Positions 11,818 through 20,071 of a DNA stretch of 64,000 bases are shown here, in pieces. The notes below the pieces were generated by a model. It was not told where the DNA came from. It searched no databases and saw only the letters and a list, made by a program, of their open reading frames with translations. This DNA is from Limimaricola sp. (GTDB taxonomy: Bacteria; Pseudomonadota; Alphaproteobacteria; Rhodobacterales; Rhodobacteraceae). The translations under genes were made by a program, and so were the position numbers. Every line of letters starts with the position of its first letter. Position 1 is the stretch's first letter. The stretch covers positions 558,001 through 622,000 of the forward strand of contig NZ_WGLM01000002.1 of NCBI RefSeq assembly GCF_016125575.1, written 5' to 3'.

Positions 11818-12674
11818 TTCCCCGGCTCCTTCATCCAGCGCGCCATGGCAAGGTAGGCCAGCGTCACCAGCGCCATCAGGACGATCGACAGTGCCGAGGC
11901 CATCGGCAGATCGGCCCGGCGGCCCACCTGCAGCATCACCAGTTGCGGCAGGGCCAGGTCCTTGCCGCCGCCAAGGATCTGCGGCGTGACATAATCGCCG
12001 ATGCAAAGCGCGAAGGTCAGGAAGGCGCCCACCATCACGCCTGGCAGCGTCAGTGGCAGCACGACATGGCGGAAGATGGCGACGGGCCCTGCGCCAAGGT
12101 CTGCCGCGGCGCGGCGCAGGTTGGGCGGCAACTGCACGAGGCTGGCATAGATCGTCAGCACCAGCAGCATGGTGAAGAAATGGGTAAAGCCAATGACCAC
12201 CGCGGCGCGCGAATTGGCCAGGTCCAGCAGCGGCAGGCCCCAGCCGGCCAGCCAGTCGTTGACCACGCCCTTGCGCGACAGCACCAGTGACCATGCGTAA
12301 GAGCGCACGATGTAGGAGGTCCAGAACGGGATCACCGCCAGCGTCAGCGCCAGCCGCTGGTAGCGGCGCGGCACCTCCTCGGCGATGATCCAGGCCATCG
12401 GGTAGGCCAGCAGCACCGACAAGACCGTGACCGTCACGGTGATCTCGATCGAGTTCAGCGCCGCGCCAAGATAGGCGGGGCGGGTAAAGAAGGCTGTGTA
12501 GTTGTCGAGGCTCCAAGTGCGGATCATGCCCGTCGCGGTGGCCTGCCAGAGGCTGATCGCGGCCATCAGCGCGAAGGGCAGCACGAAGAACACCAGCGTC
12601 CAGACCAGCGCGGGCGCGGTCAACAGCATGGCGCGACGGCGGTCGCGCGCCTCGATGCCGAGGGCGCGGCTCAT
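11814..12674 (-). CDS. ABC permease, PotB type
   Basis: This 286-residue inner-membrane permease begins with a short cytoplasmic arginine-rich tail and a first helix in LLTAPALVWTLVFFVLPFALM. The typical PotB periplasmic stretch (SLDNYTAFFTRPAYLGAALNS) follows, then four to five more helices. The EAA-like loop is AAADLGAGPVAIFRHVVLPL, followed by FTFALCIGDYVTPQILGG-like residues seen in polyamine and opine permeases. I chose the ATG giving MSRALGIEARD, since the 70 residues upstream in the same frame do not look like protein. A 109-base gap containing a stem-loop separates it from the binding-protein gene. Confidence 0.9.
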   Translation of the reverse strand: MSRALGIEARDRRRAMLLTAPALVWTLVFFVLPFALMAAISLWQATATGMIRTWSLDNYTAFFTRPAYLGAALNSIEITVTVTVLSVLLAYPMAWIIAEEVPRRYQRLALTLAVIPFWTSYIVRSYAWSLVLSRKGVVNDWLAGWGLPLLDLANSRAAVVIGFTHFFTMLLVLTIYASLVQLPPNLRRAAADLGAGPVAIFRHVVLPLTLPGVMVGAFLTFALCIGDYVTPQILGGGKDLALPQLVMLQVGRRADLPMASALSIVLMALVTLAYLAMARWMKEPGK

Positions 12675-12718
12675 CCGTGTCGCGCCACGGAGCGGGCGGC
12701 AGCCACTTCGCCCTCCTC

Positions 12719-12742
12719 GGGAGATCGCGTGGCGATCCTCCC
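12719..12742 (-). promoter_or_regulatory. Stem-loop between binding-protein and permease genes
   Basis: An inverted repeat with ten base pairs, one bulged base and a three-base loop lies in the 109-base gap (arms gggagatcgc and gcgatcctccc). There is no T-run after it on the minus strand, so it is probably not a full terminator. A partial attenuator or mRNA-protecting hairpin would raise the level of the periplasmic protein over the membrane subunits, a common arrangement in importer operons. This is inferred from position only. Confidence 0.4.
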
Positions 12743-12783
12743 GCGAAGCGGCCGCCGTCCTTCTTGCCTGACGGTCATCGCAC

Positions 12784-13839
12784 TCAATGCGCCAGGAATC
12801 GCGTCCACATGTCCTGCATCGCCTGGTCCAGCGCCGCGTCGGGCGCGGGGTAAAGCTGGGCACGGGCGAGGTAGGAGGGCTGGTCATCCCAGCGCAGCGC
12901 CACCTTCTGGTCGGCCGTCAGCACGTCGCCGGCCGCCTTGTTGGTGGGCATCCCCCAGTAGCACGAGGAGGTGGCAAGCCGTGCCTGCCCCTCGGGCGAC
13001 AGGATGTATTTCACGAATTCCAGCGCCATATCGGGGTGTTTGGCCCCGGCGACCACGCCGATGGACTGCGACCAGCGCACCGCGCCCTGTTCGGGCATGA
13101 TCCAGTCGAGGTTGGGGTTCTCGGCGTGCAGGCCTGCCGTCACCCATTCGCCGCCGCCGAAGAGGATGTCGACCGCGCCGGTCGCCAGCGCCGTCTGCGA
13201 GGACACGACCTCGCCCACCGACGCTGCCGAATCCTTCAGCTTCATCAGCGCGTCCTCGATCTTGGGCAGGTCGGCCAGTGTCAGGTCGGCGGTCTTCATG
13301 CCAAGGCCCATTGCGACCATGCCGATCACCGGCAGGTAGTAGTCGTAGACGGCGATCCGGCCCTTGAAGTCGCCCGACCACAGTTTGGTCATGTCGGCCA
13401 TGTCGGTGGCCTTGACCGTGTCGGAGTTGAACGAGACCGTGTTGTAGCCGAACTTTTCCGAAATCGCGTAGGTCTTGCCGTCGATCACCTGCTGGTCGGC
13501 CATCACCATTTCGGGGAACATCGTGTCATAGGGCAACTGGTCGGTCGGCAGGGGGGCAAGGATGTTGGCCTCGACCGCGCGGCGCACGTCGATGCCGTCG
13601 ATCACCAGCACGTCCCAGTCGCCCGGCTTCGATTGCGCGAGGATCGACAGCGCCTGACCGGTGCCTTCGTATTCCTTGAGGTTGACCTTGACGTTGTGCG
13701 CCTCCTCGAAGGGCTTGATCAGCGCGTCGTCGGTATGGTCGCACCAGACCAGCGCGTTCAACTCGTCCTGCGCCAGTGCGGCGGTGGTCCAGAAGGTGGT
13801 GCCGGCAAGGGCCGCCAGCAGGGTAAGGGTCTTTTTCAT
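12784..13839 (-). CDS. Periplasmic substrate-binding protein, spermidine/putrescine-like
   Basis: This 351-residue extracytoplasmic protein has a clear signal peptide (MKKTLTLLAALAGTTFWTTAALA, cleavage expected after ALA at residue 23). The mature part looks like the PotD/ABC type 2 binding-protein fold: an early LVWCDHTDDALIKPFEEAHNVKVN strand, DWDVLVIDG, and a late AKHPDMALEFVKYILSPEGQARL helix pair. It lies 30 bases after the amidinohydrolase gene and upstream of the permeases. The hydrolase upstream suggests a guanidino or polyamine-like ligand, for example a methylated arginine, agmatine or another arginine derivative. The ligand itself cannot be read from sequence. Confidence 0.9.
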   Translation of the reverse strand: MKKTLTLLAALAGTTFWTTAALAQDELNALVWCDHTDDALIKPFEEAHNVKVNLKEYEGTGQALSILAQSKPGDWDVLVIDGIDVRRAVEANILAPLPTDQLPYDTMFPEMVMADQQVIDGKTYAISEKFGYNTVSFNSDTVKATDMADMTKLWSGDFKGRIAVYDYYLPVIGMVAMGLGMKTADLTLADLPKIEDALMKLKDSAASVGEVVSSQTALATGAVDILFGGGEWVTAGLHAENPNLDWIMPEQGAVRWSQSIGVVAGAKHPDMALEFVKYILSPEGQARLATSSCYWGMPTNKAAGDVLTADQKVALRWDDQPSYLARAQLYPAPDAALDQAMQDMWTRFLAH

Positions 13840-13869
13840 CGTGACGTCTCCCTGTTGATTATCGAGGTG

Positions 13870-14745
13870 TCAGAGCGGCAGGCGAGCCAGCGGCATCGTC
13901 ATGCAATGCGCGCTGCCGCCACCGTGGGCGAAAAGCCGAAGGTCGGGGTCGTAAACGGTGATGCCCTCGGCACGCAGGGCCGCGTTGACCTTGGCCGAGT
14001 GGTGGGGCGACAGCACCCTGTCGTCGCCGAGGCTAAGAAGGTTGCAGGCCATGTCGGCCATCGCGTCGCGGTAGCCTACATTGATATGGGCGATGCCGTG
14101 GGCCGCCAGCCAGTCTAGGAACTCGGGCGGCAGGGCATCTTCGCAGGCCAGCGCGAGGCGGTCGGTGACCATGCAGAAGATCACGTCGAGATGCAGGAAA
14201 TGGTCATCGAAGGGGACCAGCAGCACCTCCCACCCGGCCTCGCGCAGCCAGCCGGCATATTGTTCGGCGCCCGCCTCGCTGGTGCGGCCGCCGGAATGGC
14301 CGATGGCGCACAGGCCGGGGCGGATGACGTGGATGTCGCCGCCCTCGATCGTGCCGGCGGTGGCCATGTGCCAGAAGCGCGGCCCGTAGAAATCGAGGAT
14401 CGCGGCATATTCGCCGCGCCGCTGCGGCATCGCCAGCATGGTCAGCACCGGCCCGCCGGGCGACACCTGGCTGCTGTCGCGGGTATAGACCTGGTAGGGC
14501 AGGCCGGGCGCGGGGGTGACATGGTGCAGCCGCACGCCCGCCTCGGACAGCGCGGCCTCGAACTCGGCATATTCGGCCATCAGCGCGGCGCGGTCCATCG
14601 GCCGGCCCTCGGCCAGCGTGGCGCGCGCGATCGCGTTGGTGGGGATCCACGCGTAATGGTCGGGACGGCAGAGCAGCACGTCGGTCAGACGGCCGGTTTC
14701 CGAGGTCAGGGTCCAGAGCGGGGAATCGGGGTGCGCGGTATCCAT
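13870..14745 (-). CDS. Guanidine-modifying hydrolase (arginine deiminase/DDAH superfamily)
   Basis: This 291-residue enzyme of the pentein fold hydrolyses or transfers amidino groups through a cysteine adduct. Visible active-site elements are Asp90 in YTRDS, Glu134 in IEGGDIHVI, His185 in FLHLDVIF and the nucleophile Cys281 in GGGSAHCMTMPL. The length is nearer to dimethylarginine dimethylaminohydrolase (about 255) than to full arginine deiminase (about 400), while the cysteine region resembles arginine deiminase. The exact substrate is therefore undecided. The start at MDTAHPD was chosen over a GTG 57 bases upstream that would sit on the LysR-type palindrome. It is the first gene of the importer operon, facing away from the LysR gene. 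Confidence 0.8.
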   Translation of the reverse strand: MDTAHPDSPLWTLTSETGRLTDVLLCRPDHYAWIPTNAIARATLAEGRPMDRAALMAEYAEFEAALSEAGVRLHHVTPAPGLPYQVYTRDSSQVSPGGPVLTMLAMPQRRGEYAAILDFYGPRFWHMATAGTIEGGDIHVIRPGLCAIGHSGGRTSEAGAEQYAGWLREAGWEVLLVPFDDHFLHLDVIFCMVTDRLALACEDALPPEFLDWLAAHGIAHINVGYRDAMADMACNLLSLGDDRVLSPHHSAKVNAALRAEGITVYDPDLRLFAHGGGSAHCMTMPLARLPL

Positions 14746-14802
14746 GCACGAGATTGTGAGGGCAAAGCTACTGCGGTAAAATAGGAATGATCCGAAGTTC
14801 AC

Positions 14803-14817
14803 TTTGACAAGGTCAAA
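14803..14817. promoter_or_regulatory. LysR-type operator between amidinohydrolase operon and LysR gene
   Basis: A perfect palindrome with six-base arms (tttgac-aag-gtcaaa) contains the T-N11-A pattern expected for LysR-type regulators. It ends only five bases before the LysR start codon, in the 77-base divergent region. Binding there would block the regulator's own expression and could activate the opposite operon. The site is seen directly; its use is inferred. Confidence 0.55.
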
Positions 14818-14822
14818 CCGAA

Positions 14823-15731
14823 ATGGTCCAGAAAAGCATCGACAGCGTCGATTTCCGCCTCTTGCAGGTCTTTGTCGCGGTGGTCGAGGCGGGCGGCTTT
14901 GCCGCGGCCGAGGTTACGCTGAACCTTGGCCTGTCGACGATCTCGGCGCATATGAAGGCGCTGGAGACGCGGCTGGGCCTGACGCTGTGCCAGCGTGGGC
15001 GGGCGGGGTTTGCCCTGACCGAGCCGGGGGCTGCCGTCTATGCCGAGGCGCGGCAGCTGATCTCGGCGGGCGAGGGGTTTGCCGCGCGGGTGGCGGGCCT
15101 GCGGTCGCGCCTTGCGGGGCCGGTGCGGCTGGGGCTGCTCGACGCCATCATCGGCGATCCGGCGGCGCGCATCACCGAGGGGCTGGCCGTCTTTGCCCGC
15201 GCCGCGCCCGAGGCCGAGATCAGGCTGATCCGCCGCCCGCCCGACGAATTGCTGCGCGACGTGGCGGGCCGCGCGCTCGACATCGCGGTGGGCAGTTTCC
15301 CGCGGGTGGCGGTGGGGCTGGATTACATCGATCTCTACCAGGAGCGGCATGCCTTCTACTGCGGCAAGGGCCATCCGCTTCACGACCTGCCCGATGCCGA
15401 GATCACCCCCGACACGATCCGCCGGCACCGGCTGATCGGGCGCAGCTACTGGGCCGCGCGCGACCTGTCGGCCTTCGCGGGCGAGCGGGTGGGGGCGGTG
15501 GTGGCCGACATGGAAAGCGCCGCGTTGCTGATCCTGACCGGCGCCTTCCTTGGCTACCTGCCCGAGCATTACGCGGCCCCCTACGTGGCGGCGGGGCGGA
15601 TGCGGGCGCTGGCGCCCGACCGCTTCGGCTATGTCGCGCAGTTCCAGCTGGCCTACCTGCAGGACCGGCTGGAGGTGCCCCGCATCGCCGCGCTGGTCGA
15701 GGCGCTGCGCCGGGCGCATGGGCGGGGTTAG
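14823..15731 (+). CDS. LysR-family transcriptional regulator
   Basis: This 302-residue regulator has a winged helix-turn-helix at about residues 10-68 (FRLLQVFVAVVEAGGFAAAEVTL, then LSTISAHMKALETRLGLTLC) and a two-lobed effector domain from about 95 to 300. It is divergent from the amidinohydrolase/ABC operon and shares a 77-base control region with it, so it very likely responds to the imported guanidino compound. No Shine-Dalgarno sequence is evident before the ATG because the palindromic operator occupies that space. The downstream FAH gene is convergent. Confidence 0.9.
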   Translation: MVQKSIDSVDFRLLQVFVAVVEAGGFAAAEVTLNLGLSTISAHMKALETRLGLTLCQRGRAGFALTEPGAAVYAEARQLISAGEGFAARVAGLRSRLAGPVRLGLLDAIIGDPAARITEGLAVFARAAPEAEIRLIRRPPDELLRDVAGRALDIAVGSFPRVAVGLDYIDLYQERHAFYCGKGHPLHDLPDAEITPDTIRRHRLIGRSYWAARDLSAFAGERVGAVVADMESAALLILTGAFLGYLPEHYAAPYVAAGRMRALAPDRFGYVAQFQLAYLQDRLEVPRIAALVEALRRAHGRG

Positions 15732-15764
15732 GTGACAAGGGCAGGGGCGAGGGATCTCGGTGCG

Positions 15765-15817
15765 CCCGGCGGAAACGCCGGGCAGCCCCCGACCGCCCCC
15801 CCGGGCGGGGGCTGCCC
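15765..15817. terminator. Bidirectional terminator with two nested stem-loops
   Basis: Between the convergent LysR and FAH genes are two strong inverted repeats. One is a seven-base stem closed by a gaaa loop (15765-15782). The other is a perfect twelve-base stem (gggcagcccccg pairing with cgggggctgccc, 15780-15791 and 15806-15817). They overlap by three bases, so they are alternative structures. Tail-to-tail gene order supports a shared factor-dependent terminator; no T-run is present. Confidence 0.55.
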
Positions 15818-15827
15818 TCGGCGTCCC

Positions 15828-16676
15828 TCAGCCCTCCCAGCCGCGGACCTTCTGGCTCTGTTCGCCCAGGCCCTCGACACCGAGGCGCATTTCCTGCCCC
15901 GGGCGCAGGTAGACCTGCGGCTTCTGCCCCATGCCCACGCCCGGCGGCGTGCCGGTCGAGATGATGTCGCCGGGCTGCAGCGACATGAACTGGCTGACAT
16001 AGCTGACCAGATGCGCCACGCCGAAGATCATCGTCGCGGTCGAGCCGTCCTGCCGCCGCTTGCCGTCAAGGTCCAGCCAGAGGTGCAGCGCCTGCGGGTC
16101 CGGCACCTCGTCGCGCGTTACCAGCCAAGGGCCGATGGGGCCGAAGGTATCGGCCGACTTGCCCTTCACCCATTGCCCACCGCGCTCCATCTGGAAGGCG
16201 CGTTCGGACAGGTCGTTGACCACGCAATAGCCCGCGACATGGTTCAGCGCCTCGGCCTCGGAGACATAGCGCGCCTCGGTCCCGATCACGACGCCAAGCT
16301 CCACCTCCCAGTCGGTCTTTTCCGAACCCTTGGGGATGATCACGTCGTCGTTCGGCCCGATGATGGCGCTGGTCGCCTTGAAGAAGATGATCGGCTCGGA
16401 AGGCGGGGTCGCGCCCGTCTCGGCGGCATGGTCGGAATAGTTCAGGCCGATGCAGACGAACTTGCCCACGTTGCCCACGCAGGGGCCGATGCGCGGGTCA
16501 CCTTCGACCACCGGCAGATCCTCGAGGTCGAGCGCGCGCAGCCGGTCGAGATGCACGTCGTTCAAGGTGCCGCCGGTGATGTCGCCCAGGTGTTCGGACA
16601 GGTCGCGGATGCGGCCCTCGGCATCGAGAAGGCCGGGTTTCTCGGCGCCGCTGGGGCCGAAGCGAAGCAGTTTCAT
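15828..16676 (-). CDS. FAH-family hydrolase, probable 2,4-diketo-3-deoxy-L-fuconate hydrolase
   Basis: This 282-residue protein of the fumarylacetoacetate hydrolase family carries the family metal and substrate residues in CIGLNYSDHAAETG, the glutamates of DWEVELGVVIG and the ending GDIISTGTPPGVGMG. FAH proteins of this subtype split acylpyruvates. It is the last gene of a four-gene minus-strand run (AKR, UxaA type, SDR, FAH; 11 bases from the SDR). In the known non-phosphorylative L-fucose route the matching enzyme cleaves 2,4-diketo-3-deoxy-L-fuconate to pyruvate and L-lactate. The family is certain; the specific substrate comes from gene order. A ureidoglycolate-lyase-like annotation is the usual alternative. 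Confidence 0.8.
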   Translation of the reverse strand: MKLLRFGPSGAEKPGLLDAEGRIRDLSEHLGDITGGTLNDVHLDRLRALDLEDLPVVEGDPRIGPCVGNVGKFVCIGLNYSDHAAETGATPPSEPIIFFKATSAIIGPNDDVIIPKGSEKTDWEVELGVVIGTEARYVSEAEALNHVAGYCVVNDLSERAFQMERGGQWVKGKSADTFGPIGPWLVTRDEVPDPQALHLWLDLDGKRRQDGSTATMIFGVAHLVSYVSQFMSLQPGDIISTGTPPGVGMGQKPQVYLRPGQEMRLGVEGLGEQSQKVRGWEG

Positions 16677-16687
16677 GGTCTTTCTCC

Positions 16688-17434
16688 TCAGGTGTTGGTC
16701 CAGCCACCATCGATGGCGATGGCCTGGCCGGTGACGAAGGCGCTTTCATCGCTGGCAAGATAGACGGCCAGCGCGGCAATCTCGGAGGGTTGCCCGATCC
16801 GGCCCATCGGCTGGCGGGCAATGAAGGCGGCGCGCGCGGCCTCGACATCGCCCGAGGCGCGGCCCGCGGCCTCGACCCGCGCGTGCCAGCTGGGGCTTTC
16901 CACCGTGCCGGGGCAGATCGCGTTGGCGCGGATGCCGCGTGTGACGAAATCGGCGGCGACGGATTTGACCATGCCGATGATCGCGGCCTTGGTCGCGCCG
17001 TAGATAAAGCGGTTGGGCGCGGCGATCATCGACGACACCGCGGAGGCAATGGTGACGATCGAACCGCCCCCGGCGTCGAGCATGCCGGGCAGAAAAGCGC
17101 GGGTGACCTGGTAGGTGCCGCGAAAGTTGATCGCCACGGAGCGTTCGAACTGCGCGGCATCGCAATCGAAGATGGTGCCGTGCGCAACAAAACCAGCGCA
17201 ATTGAACAGTACATCGACGGTGCCGACCGCCCCGGCCATCGCCTGCACCGCGTCATTGTCGGTGACGTCAAGGACATGGGTTTCCATCCCGTCGGCCTTC
17301 AGGTCATCCAGTAATTCGGCGTTGATATCGGTCGCGATCACCCGCGCGCCCTCGGCCAGAAAGGCCCGCGCCGTTGCCTGCCCGATGCCCGCGCCCGCCG
17401 CCGTCACGAACGCCGTCTTTCCTGCCAGCCGCAT
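16688..17434 (-). CDS. SDR oxidoreductase, probable 2-keto-3-deoxy-L-fuconate dehydrogenase
   Basis: This 248-residue classical short-chain dehydrogenase has the cofactor motif TAAGAGIGQATA near residue 11, Asp39 in IATDINAE suggesting NAD preference, NCAG near 87, the catalytic Ser in IASAVSS and the YGATK active-site tyrosine and lysine. Its ending GQAIAIDGGWTNT is typical. It lies 12 bases after the UxaA-type dehydratase and 11 before the FAH hydrolase. This order matches oxidation of 2-keto-3-deoxy-fuconate to the 2,4-diketo acid. The chemistry is family knowledge; substrate choice is inferred from the cluster. Confidence 0.85.
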   Translation of the reverse strand: MRLAGKTAFVTAAGAGIGQATARAFLAEGARVIATDINAELLDDLKADGMETHVLDVTDNDAVQAMAGAVGTVDVLFNCAGFVAHGTIFDCDAAQFERSVAINFRGTYQVTRAFLPGMLDAGGGSIVTIASAVSSMIAAPNRFIYGATKAAIIGMVKSVAADFVTRGIRANAICPGTVESPSWHARVEAAGRASGDVEAARAAFIARQPMGRIGQPSEIAALAVYLASDESAFVTGQAIAIDGGWTNT

Positions 17435-17446
17435 GGCCGCCCCTCC

Positions 17447-18961
17447 CTACATCACCGCGCCGATTTGCCATGGCACGAACTCGGCCCCGCCAAAGCCCAA
17501 TGCCTCGCTCTTGGTGGCCTCTCCCGAGGCGACGCGCAACATCAGATCGAGGATTTCGGCGCCCTTGGTGGCGATCGGCACACCCGCGTCAAGGATGTCG
17601 CCGCAGCCGATATCCATGTCTTCGGCCATCCGGTTGTGCATCTGGGTATTGGTCGAAAGCTTGATGCAGGGCACCGGCTTGAACCCGGAGACGGAACCGC
17701 GGCCGGTGGTAAAGGCGATCAGGTTGGCGCCACTGGCGATTTGGCCGGTGACCGAGCATGGATCGTAGCCCGGACTGTCCATGTAGACGAACCCCGGCGT
17801 GGTCGCGGGCTCTGCGTATTTGTAGACGGCGCGCAGCGGTGCCGTGCCGCCCTTGGCGACCGCGCCCAGCGACTTTTCAAGGATCGTGGTCAGGCCGCCC
17901 TTCTTGTTGCCGGGGCTGGGGTTGTTGTCCATCTGGCCACCGTTGCGGGCGGTGTAGTCCTCCCACCAGCGGATACGGTCGATCAGCGCCTCGCCCACCT
18001 CGGGGCTGACGGCGCGACGTGTCAGCAGGTGTTCGGCCCCGTAGATCTCGGGCGTTTCCGACAGGATCGTCGTGCCGCCCATCGCCACCAGCAGGTCCGA
18101 GGCGGCGCCGAGTGCGGGGTTGGCGGTGATGCCGGAATAGCCGTCCGACCCGCCGCATTGCAGTCCGATCGTCAGGGCAGAGGCCGGCGCGGGCGCGCGG
18201 GTGGCTCGGCCTGCGTCCTGCGCCATTTCGCGCAGCATGGCCACGCCGCGTTCAACGGTGGCGCGGGTGCCGCCGGTTTGCTGGATGGTCATGTAGCGGA
18301 AGGCGCCATCGGCGCGCAGGCGGCCCTGACCCACAAGGTCTGGCACCTGCATCACCTCGCAGCCAAGGCCCACAAGCAGGATCGCGCCGAAATTGGGGTT
18401 GCGTGCCCAGCCCTGCAGCGTGCGGTAGAGCGTGGCATAGCCCTCGTCATCAGCGGCAAGGCCGCAGCCCGTGCCATGGACGATGGGCACTACGCCGTCG
18501 ATGCCGGGCATCGCGCGCAGCCAGTCGGACTGCTCGGCCGCCTCGGCGATGAACCGGGCGACCGAACCGGCGCAGTTCACCGAGGTCAGGATGCCAAGGT
18601 AGTTGCGCGTACCGACCCGCCCGTCGGCGCGGTGATAGCCCATGAACTCGCGCAAAGGGCCCGGATCTGGCAAGGTGCGCAGGTCGGTGCCGAATGCGAA
18701 ATCTGCGGCATGATCGCCCATGCCAAGGTTGTGGGTATGCACATGGGCCCCGGGCACGATGGCCTCGGTCGCCTGCCCGATGGTCTGGCCGTAGCGCAGA
18801 ACCCGTTCGCCCGGCGCGATGGCCCGCGCGGCCAGCTTGTGCGCGCGCGGCACCGGGCCGGGCAGGGTGAGGCCGTCGATCCGGGTGCCCGTGGGCAGGT
18901 CGGCCAGTGCGATCAGCACGTTGTCGTCTGGATGCAGGCGAAGCGTTTGGCGGGACACCAT
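17447..18961 (-). CDS. UxaA-family sugar-acid dehydratase
   Basis: This 504-residue protein of the altronate/galactarate dehydratase family has an N-terminal SAF domain (about 1-95, ending in PGAHVHTHN) and a large C-terminal UxaA domain with GRVGTRN, HGTGCGLAADD, GLGCEVMQ and LQCGGSDGYSG. The conserved Cys and His residues bind the catalytic metal. It should remove water from an aldonate, giving a 2-keto-3-deoxy acid. Its place between an aldose dehydrogenase-like AKR and an SDR suggests L-fuconate or a similar 6-deoxy or pentonic acid. The start with SD-like gaaagag upstream was chosen; an in-frame ATG at 18994 is possible. Confidence 0.85.
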   Translation of the reverse strand: MVSRQTLRLHPDDNVLIALADLPTGTRIDGLTLPGPVPRAHKLAARAIAPGERVLRYGQTIGQATEAIVPGAHVHTHNLGMGDHAADFAFGTDLRTLPDPGPLREFMGYHRADGRVGTRNYLGILTSVNCAGSVARFIAEAAEQSDWLRAMPGIDGVVPIVHGTGCGLAADDEGYATLYRTLQGWARNPNFGAILLVGLGCEVMQVPDLVGQGRLRADGAFRYMTIQQTGGTRATVERGVAMLREMAQDAGRATRAPAPASALTIGLQCGGSDGYSGITANPALGAASDLLVAMGGTTILSETPEIYGAEHLLTRRAVSPEVGEALIDRIRWWEDYTARNGGQMDNNPSPGNKKGGLTTILEKSLGAVAKGGTAPLRAVYKYAEPATTPGFVYMDSPGYDPCSVTGQIASGANLIAFTTGRGSVSGFKPVPCIKLSTNTQMHNRMAEDMDIGCGDILDAGVPIATKGAEILDLMLRVASGEATKSEALGFGGAEFVPWQIGAVM

Positions 18962-19026
18962 GAAGGCTCTTTCGGTCAAGGGGGCAGCGGACATGCTAGG
19001 GGGCGGGCGCCCCGGCGCGCAAGGGG

Positions 19027-20049
19027 TCAGGGTGCATCGGGATGCATGAGCCCGGCGGCCTTCAGATCGGCCCAGAGGGCGGCGGGAATGGTGGCGGTAG
19101 CGGCGCGCAGGTTCCCTTCCATCTCGGCCAGTCCCTGCCCGCCGGGCACGACGGACACAACCGCCGGGTGGCGCAGTGGAAACTGCAGGGCCGCGCCGAC
19201 CAGCGGCACGCCGTGATCGCGGCAGATCGCGTCGATCCGCGCGACGCGGGCAAGGATCTCGGGCGGGGCCGGGTCGTAATTGTAGAAGGCGCCGGGGCGC
19301 GGCCCGGTGGCGAGGATGCCCGAATTGTAGGGCCCGCCGATGATCACGCCGATGCCGCGCGCGGTGCAAAGCGGCAGGAAGGTATCGAGCGCCTCCTGTT
19401 CCAGCAGCGTGTATCGGCCGGCCAGCAGGAAGATGTCGAAATCGCCCCGTTCGGCCAGCCATTGCGCGCCGCGCCAGTCGTTGATGCCCGCGCCGAAGGC
19501 CCGGATCACGCCCTGCTCGCGCAGTGAAATCAACGCCTTGTAGCCGCTCGCCATCAAGTCGGCGCGCTTTTCCTCCACCCGCGCCTCGGAGCCAAGATCG
19601 AAGGCATCGAGGCTGTGGACGTAAAGGATATCAACCCTGTCGACGCCCAGACGCTCCAGCGAAAACTCAAGGCTGCGCAGGATGCCGTCGTAGGTATAGT
19701 CCAGCACCTCGGTCCGCGCAGGTACGTCGAACCACTTGTCCTGCCCGTCGCGGCCTTCGGGCGTGGTGGGGCCCAGCAGCCGGCCGACCTTGGTGGACAG
19801 CACGTAATCCGCGCGCGGCTTGCCCCGCAGGAACCGGTTGAGCCGTGTTTCGGCCAGGCCCAGCCCGTAAAGCGGCGCGGTGTCGAAATGGCGCACGCCG
19901 CCCGCCCAGGCCCGTTCCATTACCGCCTGTGCGTCGTCGTCCGAGACCGCACGGTAAAGGTTGCCCAGCGGCGCCGTGCCAAGTCCCAGTTCGGTGAACC
20001 GCAGCGCGCCCCGGCCGCCCCTGTCCCAGACCCGTGTCGCCAGTGCCAT
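19027..20049 (-). CDS. Aldo/keto reductase, probable aldose (L-fucose type) 1-dehydrogenase
   Basis: This 340-residue AKR barrel carries the catalytic Asp and Tyr in HFDTAPLYGLGLAE, the Lys in LSTKVGRLL and the His in ILYVHSLDAFD. Residues such as GLGTAPLGNLY and the long loop after TKVGRLL are typical of D-threo-aldose/L-fucose 1-dehydrogenase-like AKRs (also annotated pyridoxal dehydrogenase). It would oxidise the sugar to the lactone with NAD(P). An SD ggaggg lies five bases before the ATG. It is the first gene of the AKR-UxaA-SDR-FAH operon, divergent from the PfkB kinase gene. No lactonase is seen in the window. Confidence 0.82.
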   Translation of the reverse strand: MALATRVWDRGGRGALRFTELGLGTAPLGNLYRAVSDDDAQAVMERAWAGGVRHFDTAPLYGLGLAETRLNRFLRGKPRADYVLSTKVGRLLGPTTPEGRDGQDKWFDVPARTEVLDYTYDGILRSLEFSLERLGVDRVDILYVHSLDAFDLGSEARVEEKRADLMASGYKALISLREQGVIRAFGAGINDWRGAQWLAERGDFDIFLLAGRYTLLEQEALDTFLPLCTARGIGVIIGGPYNSGILATGPRPGAFYNYDPAPPEILARVARIDAICRDHGVPLVGAALQFPLRHPAVVSVVPGGQGLAEMEGNLRAATATIPAALWADLKAAGLMHPDAP

Positions 20050-20071
20050 TGCCGCCCTCCATTGCCTGCCG

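Noticed and set aside
14529-14584. Possible frameshift or short split in the amidinohydrolase gene
   Set aside because: The frame is continuous from 14745 to 13870 and all catalytic residues are in order.
17465-19216. 583-codon open frame on the plus strand
   Set aside because: Antisense of the UxaA-type gene and the AKR end; no family likeness.
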